NCBI RefSeq assembly: GCF_000282615.1
Contig: NZ_AKIY01000192.1
Location: 1-64,000, forward strand
Direction of reading: 5' to 3'
DNA: 64,000 nucleotides
From: Bradyrhizobium sp. YR681
GTDB lineage: Bacteria; Pseudomonadota; Alphaproteobacteria; Rhizobiales; Xanthobacteraceae
The notes under the pieces were generated by a model. That model worked only from the letters and a program-made list of their open reading frames with translations, had not been told where the DNA came from and did not search any database. This document shows positions 17,189 through 26,691 of the stretch, in pieces (position 1 is the first letter of the stretch; the number at the start of each line of letters is the position of its first letter). A program made the position numbers and the translations under genes.

Positions 17189-19423
17189 TCACTTGTGAAA
17201 TGGCGCAGCGTTTGCGCTGCAATCGATCCTGCGCGCCTCGGTCGGCGTCGCGAGGACGAACACCGTGCGCAATCCCCATCGGGTTGCGTGGGTACAGAGC
17301 TCCTCGTCCGTGCTGGGCTGGGATACGGAGTCGGCCCCGTAGGCGAGAAAACCGTAATTGGGTTCGTTGCGGCACGCGGGTTCCTGGGGACTGAGCCCCC
17401 TGATCATCGGCGCGCCGAGCACCGCGGGAATGAACAGCGAGGCAGTGCGGCAATCCTGCAGATACGACCAGAACAGCTTGTTCTCCGGCGGCACGAACAC
17501 CGCGCTGCGCGGGGTTTCGGCAAGTCCCGCGTCCAGCAGCGTCTTGACCGATTGAGCGCGCGGCACGCGCGCCACGTCGGCCGCGAGCGCACCGCGCGTG
17601 CTGCCGGCCGGAACCAGAAGCGCGACGAGGCGGCGCCACGTCGCTCCTCCCACATCGGTGGCATTGCCGAGATAGCCACTGGCGCGCTGCGCGATCTCCG
17701 CCAATGCCTCGCCGACGACGACGGGACTCCTGATCTTCTGCGGCGTGTCGATCGTCACGAGCACGAGGGCGGCAACGAGGAGCTCCGGCCGGAACAGGTT
17801 GGGCACCTTGCGCTCGAGCCAGGGGCCGGCATAGGCGACAAGAAAGACGACCACGGCGAACGTCCCCACATGGATGAAGTAGTAGGCCGACGCGCCCGGT
17901 ATGACCAGCAGCAGACTGGGAACGCAGGCCGCGATCGCCATGATTCCAAAGGCCTCGGCACAGCGCCGATCGGACCGCGCCCCCGCGATCCACACCGCGA
18001 GGGCGGCGCAGAGCAGCACGACATTTGCCACGAGAGATGGCCAGGCCGCCTCGGGATACTCCCAGAGGAAGTTGAGCGGATCGATCATTGCCAGGCTTCC
18101 ACCCATCATCCTGAAGATGATCCAGGCGCCCAAAGCGGCCAGAACGACGGATGCCGTCCCCAGCATCAGCAACGCCTTCGGACTGAGTGCAAATTGCCGA
18201 AGCAGCATGTATCCGGCTGCAGGCAGAAAGACCACGCCGACGGATACCTTCGACATCTCCATCAGGAGCCCGATCACGGCAACGCACGCGGCCTGAATGC
18301 AGAGCCGGCGGCGCCTCGCGGTTCTCGAGATTTCCCCGAGCAGCGGCAGACCCAGCAGGAAGATGATCGCGGCAAGGAAATAGGATTCCGAAATCAAGTA
18401 GGACGATATGTTCCACATCTCCGTGCAGAACAGCAGGAAGAGCGGAGCGAGCACGAGCAGTTCGCTGGAGCGGAGCCGCGTCTCGCGCGGGCGGAGCAGA
18501 TGGGTGGCGAGGAACAGGCTGAAGAACAACATGGGGACCGCAGCAACCTGCGCTCCGATGAAATAAGCCTGGTAGGTGCCGCTGCCGAACCACTGCCCGA
18601 GACAACCAAGCCAGATATGCGAGAGGAAGTGATAGGTGACCGGCACGAACCCATCCATGCCCATGCTGACCGCGCCGTGCTTGACGATCATGTTGGCGAT
18701 CGCGGCATGGAACAGCGTGTCCAGGTTCTGGACGCCGACGGCGGCCTGCTCGGGCGAGAGCACCGTGGCGAGGCCACGTGCATTGATCACCAGGAAATAA
18801 CCGAGACTTGCAAGCACGCCGAGACCGACCGCCGGCAGCCTGGAGCGCCAAGGCGAGGCGCGTGCGCCGAGGACGGTCTGCCGGATGCCTGCAAACGCAA
18901 GAGCGAGCAGAATCGGATCGATGAGCAGGTCGGCGGCCCACCCGAGCGGCACGACCAGGCATGGCAGAAACAGCGTGGCCAGCGCGGCCATGGGGACCAC
19001 GGCATAGGACCGGCCATGCCGCTCCACCAAGGATAGCGTCAGGATCACCGCGGAAACCATCGCGGCCAGCAGCAGGAAGGCCTTGGCGAAGGCGAGCCAG
19101 TGCGGGCCGCCCAAAGGTCCGCGCACGACCGTACAGGTCACGGCCGACACCGCCGACATCGTCAGGGCGAAGATCGTGACGAACTGGACCGGGCCCACGC
19201 CGGAATCCGCCCGCGGGGCCTGACGTGCCGCCGCGAAGGGAAACCGGGGCTTGAGGAGATTTTCTGCTGCCTGCACGCGCGCCCGTCCCAAGGGTGAGCC
19301 AATTGAGGGTTCCGCAACCCGGCGCTCCGGGACGAGTTGGTCCCGCGTCGCTCCATGACGGTCCCGCGGCGGCCTGCCGCTAGCACACAAGGCCGCCCTC
19401 CGCCACTGCCGGAAACCTTGCAT
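17189..19423 (-). CDS. Large polytopic membrane protein, unknown family
   Basis: A 744-residue protein from the ATG at 19423, with about twelve membrane helices beginning near residue 80 and a C-terminal soluble part rich in Cys. I do not recognise the family. The architecture, many helices plus a periplasmic tail, is that of GT-C glycosyltransferases or polymerases. The start is uncertain. The frame is open to 19567, the 50 residues after 19423 look non-conserved, and a GTG at 19276 (VQAAENLL) would remove them and still leave the first helix intact. It is divergent from the CMP-sugar synthetase gene and upstream of the carbamoyltransferase gene. Confidence 0.6.
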   Translation of the reverse strand: MQGFRQWRRAALCASGRPPRDRHGATRDQLVPERRVAEPSIGSPLGRARVQAAENLLKPRFPFAAARQAPRADSGVGPVQFVTIFALTMSAVSAVTCTVVRGPLGGPHWLAFAKAFLLLAAMVSAVILTLSLVERHGRSYAVVPMAALATLFLPCLVVPLGWAADLLIDPILLALAFAGIRQTVLGARASPWRSRLPAVGLGVLASLGYFLVINARGLATVLSPEQAAVGVQNLDTLFHAAIANMIVKHGAVSMGMDGFVPVTYHFLSHIWLGCLGQWFGSGTYQAYFIGAQVAAVPMLFFSLFLATHLLRPRETRLRSSELLVLAPLFLLFCTEMWNISSYLISESYFLAAIIFLLGLPLLGEISRTARRRRLCIQAACVAVIGLLMEMSKVSVGVVFLPAAGYMLLRQFALSPKALLMLGTASVVLAALGAWIIFRMMGGSLAMIDPLNFLWEYPEAAWPSLVANVVLLCAALAVWIAGARSDRRCAEAFGIMAIAACVPSLLLVIPGASAYYFIHVGTFAVVVFLVAYAGPWLERKVPNLFRPELLVAALVLVTIDTPQKIRSPVVVGEALAEIAQRASGYLGNATDVGGATWRRLVALLVPAGSTRGALAADVARVPRAQSVKTLLDAGLAETPRSAVFVPPENKLFWSYLQDCRTASLFIPAVLGAPMIRGLSPQEPACRNEPNYGFLAYGADSVSQPSTDEELCTHATRWGLRTVFVLATPTEARRIDCSANAAPFHK

Positions 19424-19615
19424 GATGCTGCCCTGTGCCGTATCTAGCAACTCCCGGACGGGGTCGGTCGAGCAGCTCGTCACGGGGGATAAGGGCTGGA
19501 AATACCTCCGGTTTTTCGGCCCGCCAACGGGGCAGACGCGGCATCGGCAGACAGCCCGTGTGAGCATTCGCCGAGATCACCAATCTGCTCTCCCCGGCGA
19601 TCCAGCCTGGCATGG

Positions 19616-20320
19616 ATGAACGTTGATTCAATGAACGCGTCGCCCGGCAAGCAGAGCATTGCGGCACTGGTTCCCTTGCGCGGGGGCTCAAAGTCCATTC
19701 CGGGCAAGAACATCAAGCCGTTTTGCGGTGCGCCGCTGTGCGCCTGGACGCTGAGAGCCCTGCTCGGCTGCGACTTTATCTCGCGGGTGTTCGTGTCGAC
19801 CGACAGCGAGGAGATCGCGGCGGTGGTGAGATCCGTCGATGCCCGGATCATCGTCCATCCCCGTCCCGCGCATCTGGCGACGGACAGCGCGACCACAGAG
19901 GAGGCGATCTACGACCTGATCGCCTCCCGCGACATCTCGGAAAAATATCTGGTGACCGCGCAGGTCACGAGCCCGCAGACGACCAGCCGCGACGTTACGG
20001 AGGCCATCTCCCGGCTGCTCGCCAGCGGCGCCGATTCGCTTCTCACCTGCGTCCGGACCCGGCGGTTCTTCTGGAATGACGACGGCACGCCGATCAACTA
20101 CGATCCGGCGAGGCGCCCGCTGCGCCAGCAATGGAACGGCACGCTGATGGAGAACGGCGCATTCTACATTTCGACCGTGGATCGTCTGCGCGCCGGCAGC
20201 GCGCGCCTGCACGGCAAGATCGCCGTCCACGAAATGGATGAGAGCGCGAGCATCGAGCTCGACGAGCTCTCCGATTGGGAGACGCTCGAAGCCGCGTTCC
20301 GCAGGAACATCGCAAGATGA
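19616..20320 (+). CDS. CMP-sugar synthetase, acylneuraminate cytidylyltransferase family
   Basis: A 234-residue enzyme that activates a nonulosonic or similar acid with CTP to a CMP-sugar. The P-loop-like signature PLRGGSKSIPGKNIKPF lies at residues 20-36, and FVSTDSEEIAAV and the late acidic block SIELDELSDWE fit the family. It is one of two such enzymes in the window; the other (24867) matches PseF better. Its last four bases overlap the start of the CBS-NeuB fusion gene, so the two should act in one pathway, synthase then activator. The sugar could be legionaminic, neuraminic or a related acid. Start at the first ATG; an in-frame ATG at 19631 is possible. Confidence 0.85.
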   Translation: MNVDSMNASPGKQSIAALVPLRGGSKSIPGKNIKPFCGAPLCAWTLRALLGCDFISRVFVSTDSEEIAAVVRSVDARIIVHPRPAHLATDSATTEEAIYDLIASRDISEKYLVTAQVTSPQTTSRDVTEAISRLLASGADSLLTCVRTRRFFWNDDGTPINYDPARRPLRQQWNGTLMENGAFYISTVDRLRAGSARLHGKIAVHEMDESASIELDELSDWETLEAAFRRNIAR

Positions 20321-22569
20321 TCATCGACAGAGACCTTCAGAGCTATCTGGTCCACGAGGACGCCTCGATCCAGGAGGCGGCGAGCAAGGTCGCGGCGAAC
20401 CGGCGCGAGATCGTGTTCTGCGTCGACGGCAGCGGCCGGCTGCTCGGCAGCCTCTCGAACGGCGACATCATCCGCTGGATCGGCGCAGGCGCCGCCTCCG
20501 GCGTGCAGGCCGCGGTCGGCGACCTCTGCAACCGCCGCGTCCGCAGCGCGGTTGCCGGCGACCGTGAGACTGCCAATCGGCTCTTGCGCGATGTCCTCTA
20601 CGTGCCTCTGGTCGACGCCGAGCGCCACGTCGTCGGCGTCGCCCGCCAGCGTCATCCCGGCGAAGGCATCCGGATCGGCGGCCGCACCATTGCGGAGGAG
20701 AACCCGACCTTCCTGATCGCGGAGATCGGCAACAACCACAATGGCAGCCTGGAGGCCGCCTTCGCCCTGATCAAGGCGGCGGCGGAAGCCGGCGCGGATG
20801 CCGCGAAATTCCAGATGCGCGACATGGCCGGCCTCTACGGCAAGCGCACCAAGGGCCAGAGCGAGGATCTCGGCACCGAATATGTGCTCGACCTGCTCGA
20901 CCGCTTCCAGCTCAGCGACGAGGAGCTGTATCGCTGCTTCGACTATTCGGCTTCGCTCGGCATGGAGCCGCTCTGCACCGCCTTCGACGTCAACAGTGCG
21001 GACAAATGCCGCGCCTATGGATTGAAGGCGATCAAGACCGCGTCCGCCGACCTCACCAATCACGAGCTGCTGCGCCACATCGTCGACCAGCGGATCCCGA
21101 TCATCTGCTCGACCGGCATGTCGACCGAGGACGAGATCCGCGAGACCGTGAAGCTGCTCCAGACGTCGGGCGCGGAGTACGTCATGCTCCACTGCAACTC
21201 GACCTATCCGGCGCCGTTCCGCGACATCAACCTGAAATACATGCTGCGCCTCCAGGAGCTGTGCGAGAGCGTGGTCGGCTATTCCGGGCACGAGCGCGAC
21301 GTCTTCGTGTCGGTCGCAGCAGTCGCGATGGGCGGGCGCCTGATCGAGAAGCATTTCACGCTGGCGCGCGACCAGGAAGGCAACGACCACAAGGTCAGCC
21401 TGCTGCCGCATGAATTCAAGCGCATGGTCGAAGGCGTGCGCCAGGTCGAGGATTCGCTCGGCACCGCGCTGCCGCGCATTCTCAGCCAGGGTGAGAAGGC
21501 CAACCGCATCAGCCTCGGCAAATCGATCTTCGCGGTCGAGAACATCGAGGCCGGCGCGACGATCACGCGCGAGATGATCGAGATCCGCAGCCCGGGCCAG
21601 GGCCTGTCACCGAACCGCATCGACGAGGTGATCGGACTGAAGTCGCCGCGCGCGATCCCGGCGCAGACGCCGCTCTATCCATCCGATATCTCGGAACTCG
21701 GCGAGCTCTCCGCCGGCGGGCAGATCAACTTCAGGCGGCCCTGGGGCGTTCCGGTGCGCCATCGCGACGCCGACAAGCTGATCGCGGCGATCAGCCCCGA
21801 TTTCGTCGAGTTTCACCTGAGCTATCGCGACCTCGGCATCAACGATTCCGACTTTCTTGCCGACAGCTATGAGTGCGGCCTGATCGTGCACGCGCCGGAG
21901 CTGTTCGAGGGCGACCACGTGCTCGACCTGACGATACCGGACGATGAGTATCGCACACGATCGATCGCGGAGATGAAGCGCGTCATCGCCAAGACCAAGG
22001 CGCTGGCGCAGCGCTTCCGCAACGACGGCCCGGTCGGCATCATCTGCAATGTCGGCGGCTTCTCGTCCACGCGCTTCCTGACCGCCGAGGAACGAGGGGT
22101 TCGCGAGGCGCATTTGCGTGCCAGCGTCCGCGAGCTCGCCGATCCCGCGGTCGAGCTTTGGCCGCAGACCATGCCGCCCTATCCCTGGCATTTCGGCGGC
22201 CAACGCTATCACAATCTGTTCGTCTCCAGCGACGACATCGCGCGCAGCTGCCGCGAGCTCGGGCTGCGCATCTGCTTCGACACCTCGCATTCCCAGCTCG
22301 CATGCACCGAGAACCGCTGGTCGTTCGACGAGTTCATGGAAGAGATCGGCACTTTCGTCGCCCATGTCCACATGGCCGACGCCCGCGGCGTCGACGGCGA
22401 GGGCCTCCAGATCGGCGAAGGCGAGATCGATTTCGGCAACGTGTTCCGGGTGCTGAACCGGCAGGCGCCGCAGGCCTCGTTCATCCCGGAAATCTGGCAG
22501 GGACACGAGAACGACGGCGAAGGGTTTCGCGTCGCGCTGCAGCGCCTGTCGAGCTTCGAGGACCGGTGA
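20317..22569 (+). CDS. Four-part fusion: CBS pair, NeuB synthase, SAF domain, xylose-isomerase-like TIM barrel
   Basis: A 750-residue cytosolic protein. Residues 1-110 form a CBS pair (LSNGDIIRWI, VPLVDAERHVVGVAR). Residues 120-370 are a NeuB-type synthase condensing phosphoenolpyruvate with an N-acyl hexosamine, with FLIAEIGNNHNG, AKFQMRDM, CSTGMST, LHCNSTYP and GYSGHERD. Residues 395-460 are the SAF/antifreeze-like domain (KSIFAVENIEAGATIT). Residues 475-750 are an AP-endonuclease-2/xylose-isomerase-like barrel with the metal-site candidates CFDTSHSQL, HVHMADARG and FIPEIWQGHEND. NeuB alone is about 350 residues. The start ATG overlaps the upstream stop (ATGA). The added barrel may make or isomerise the acceptor sugar, and the CBS pair may sense nucleotides; both are inference. 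No frameshift is needed, so it is a real fusion. Confidence 0.88.
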   Translation: MIIDRDLQSYLVHEDASIQEAASKVAANRREIVFCVDGSGRLLGSLSNGDIIRWIGAGAASGVQAAVGDLCNRRVRSAVAGDRETANRLLRDVLYVPLVDAERHVVGVARQRHPGEGIRIGGRTIAEENPTFLIAEIGNNHNGSLEAAFALIKAAAEAGADAAKFQMRDMAGLYGKRTKGQSEDLGTEYVLDLLDRFQLSDEELYRCFDYSASLGMEPLCTAFDVNSADKCRAYGLKAIKTASADLTNHELLRHIVDQRIPIICSTGMSTEDEIRETVKLLQTSGAEYVMLHCNSTYPAPFRDINLKYMLRLQELCESVVGYSGHERDVFVSVAAVAMGGRLIEKHFTLARDQEGNDHKVSLLPHEFKRMVEGVRQVEDSLGTALPRILSQGEKANRISLGKSIFAVENIEAGATITREMIEIRSPGQGLSPNRIDEVIGLKSPRAIPAQTPLYPSDISELGELSAGGQINFRRPWGVPVRHRDADKLIAAISPDFVEFHLSYRDLGINDSDFLADSYECGLIVHAPELFEGDHVLDLTIPDDEYRTRSIAEMKRVIAKTKALAQRFRNDGPVGIICNVGGFSSTRFLTAEERGVREAHLRASVRELADPAVELWPQTMPPYPWHFGGQRYHNLFVSSDDIARSCRELGLRICFDTSHSQLACTENRWSFDEFMEEIGTFVAHVHMADARGVDGEGLQIGEGEIDFGNVFRVLNRQAPQASFIPEIWQGHENDGEGFRVALQRLSSFEDR

Positions 22570-22632
22570 ATCCGATGCCGCGCCCGCCCCTTCGCTGGTT
22601 GTCGGCAGACTTGACCATGGACTACCGGGGGT

Positions 22633-22648
22633 GCCTGTGTTAACAGGC
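22633..22648. promoter_or_regulatory. Inverted repeat upstream of pseB
   Basis: GCCTGT and ACAGGC form 6-bp arms around GTTA in the 121-base gap between the NeuB fusion gene and pseB. The repeat ends 42 bases before the pseB ATG. A TTGACC at about 22610 could be a -35 box, but no good -10 follows at standard spacing. It may be an operator or a weak hairpin at the transcript boundary. Confidence 0.35.
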
Positions 22649-22684
22649 CGCCGTTCCCCGACATCACACCGCAAGCTGCCGTAA

Positions 22685-24866
<2,182 letters not shown>

Positions 24867-24870
<4 letters not shown>

Positions 24871-25556
24871 AGATCGCCGTCATCCCCGCCCGCGGCGGCA
24901 GCAAGCGCATCCCGCGCAAGAACATCCGCCCGTTCTGCGGCAAGCCCATCATCGCCTATTCGATCGAGGCGGCGCAGGCGAGCGGCCTGTTCGACGAAAT
25001 CATCGTCTCCACTGATGACGCTGAGATCGCCGAGGTGGCGCGCCAGTTCGGCGCGACCGCGCCCTTTGTGCGGCCGAAGGAGATCTCCGACGACCACACC
25101 GGGACTTCAGCGGTCGTCAAGCACGCCGTCACCTGGTTCATCGAACGCGGTGACGCCGTCACCCATGTCTGCTGCATCTACGCGACCGCACCGCTGATCC
25201 AGGCCCGCTTCCTGCGCGAGGCTTATGACGCCCTCACCGGCTCCGACGCCGCCTTCGCATTCTCGGTGACCAGCTACGCATTTCCGATCCAGCGCGCCCT
25301 GCGCATGACCTCCGCCGGACGCGTCGATCCGTTTCACCCCGAGCACCGCCTCACGCGGTCGCAGGACCTGGAGCCGGCCTATCACGACGCCGGCCAGTTC
25401 TACTGGGGCACGGCGGCCGCCTTCCTCGAGGACGTGCCGATCTTCTCCGAGCGCTCCATCGGGCTCGTGCTGCCGCGGCATCTCGTGCAGGACATCGACA
25501 CCGTCGAGGACTGGGAGCAGGCGGAATACATGTTCCGCGCGATCAACCGGGGCTAG
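24867..25556 (+). CDS. pseF: Pseudaminic acid cytidylyltransferase, PseF
   Basis: A 229-residue CMP-sugar synthetase that activates pseudaminic acid with CTP, the last cytosolic step. The GTG start at 24867 overlaps the pseC stop (GTGA) and directly precedes the conserved N-terminus KIAVIPARGGSKRIPRKNI. IIVSTDDAEIAEVA and the C-terminal QDIDTVEDWEQAEYMF are typical of PseF. The longer open frame upstream of the GTG is shadow within pseC. Its TAG stop shares a CTAG with the stop of the convergent gene at 25553, leaving no space for a terminator. Confidence 0.93.
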
Positions 25557-26683
25557 CTCTCGGCTGCGAGCAGCGGACGGAGGAATGCGGCGAGGTCGCC
25601 TTCCCGGAACAGATGTCCGGGTATCCCCGCGGCCGCGGCCGCCTCGATATCGCGCATGTTGTCGCCGACGAGCAGGCTGCCCTCGATCCGCACCGGCCAG
25701 GACTTGATGCAATCCAGGATCATGCCGGGAGCTGGCTTGCGCCGGTCGCTCACGCGGCGATACGCCTCGACCGTTCCCTCCTCGTGATACGGACAATACT
25801 GGAAGTCGTCGACATGGGCGCCGATCGCGGCCAGATCGCTGCTCATCCAGTCGTGCAGCCGGTGAATGTCCTCAATGCCATAATAGCCGCGCGCGACGCC
25901 CGACTGATTGGTCACGACGAAAGCATAATAGCCGAAATCGTTGCAGAGCCTGATCGCCTCGCGCGCACCGGGCATCCATTCGAAATCCTCGATCTTGTAG
26001 AGATAGTCCTTGTCGACGTTGAGGACCCCGTCGCGGTCGAAGAACACCGCCGGTCGCCGCAGCCTGTCGGGCAGCTCGATCCGGGCGTGGGTGAGGCCGG
26101 TGGGATCGCTGACATCGACGAAGAAGCCGCCACCGCTGATGGCCTCGAGCTGCCCGTCCGCGATCAGGCGCGGCACGACGTGGCTTTCGAGCGAACTTGA
26201 ACTCTCTCCGACATAGTCGAGGATCCTGCGATCCAGGCAGTAGATGCTGCTCTCGTCAGGAGGCAGACTCGCGCCCGGCTTCAGCGCCACCCGGGCGATG
26301 GCCGCGGAGGCATGTGCATGGCTGGCGAGATCGAGCAGGTTGACGGGGAACAGAGAGCAGCCATTCAGCAGGTAGAAGCGCGCCTGCAATCGCTCCGCGG
26401 CATATGTCAACGCGCCGGCGCTGCCGCAGTCGGAGGACGCCGCCACGACCGAGAGGCTTGCGCCTCGCCACCGCCTGCCATGATAGCGCTCGGCGACGTC
26501 TTCCACGTCCCGCCCTGTGAGCAGGAGGATCTCTTCTATCGTCGGATAGCGTGACAGTTCGTCGAGCAGATAGTCGAGAAACGGCCGGCCGGCGACGTCC
26601 TGTAGCGGTGCCGGAATCGGCTGCACCAAAGCGCCGGGTCGCGCATCCGCATTGCCGATCAGGACGACGGCCTGCTTTGCCAT
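25553..26683 (-). CDS. Nucleotidyltransferase-like domain fused to a GmhB-type HAD phosphatase
   Basis: A 376-residue fusion. The N-terminal half, residues 1-215, has the fold pattern of sugar-1-phosphate nucleotidyltransferases (GRPFLDYLLDELSRY, IEEILLLTG). Its first loop reads LIGNADARPG instead of the Gly-rich GGxGTRL signature, so activity is doubtful. The C-terminal half is a HAD-IIIA phosphatase with FFDRDGVLNVD near residue 225, VVTNQSGVARG, RKPAPGM and LLVGDNMRDIEA. GmhB enzymes have a zinc loop with C-x-H then C-x-C; here CPYH is present but the second Cys pair is missing. A GDP- or ADP-heptose type role is possible. It lies 8 bases downstream of the Wzy-Wzz fusion gene. Confidence 0.82.
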   Translation of the reverse strand: MAKQAVVLIGNADARPGALVQPIPAPLQDVAGRPFLDYLLDELSRYPTIEEILLLTGRDVEDVAERYHGRRWRGASLSVVAASSDCGSAGALTYAAERLQARFYLLNGCSLFPVNLLDLASHAHASAAIARVALKPGASLPPDESSIYCLDRRILDYVGESSSSLESHVVPRLIADGQLEAISGGGFFVDVSDPTGLTHARIELPDRLRRPAVFFDRDGVLNVDKDYLYKIEDFEWMPGAREAIRLCNDFGYYAFVVTNQSGVARGYYGIEDIHRLHDWMSSDLAAIGAHVDDFQYCPYHEEGTVEAYRRVSDRRKPAPGMILDCIKSWPVRIEGSLLVGDNMRDIEAAAAAGIPGHLFREGDLAAFLRPLLAAES

Positions 26684-26691
26684 GGCCCCGC

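Noticed and set aside
20317-22569. Possibility that the NeuB fusion is two genes joined by a frameshift error
   Set aside because: All domains lie in one uninterrupted frame with plausible linkers, and no second ribosome site and start were noticed at the SAF/TIM-barrel join.
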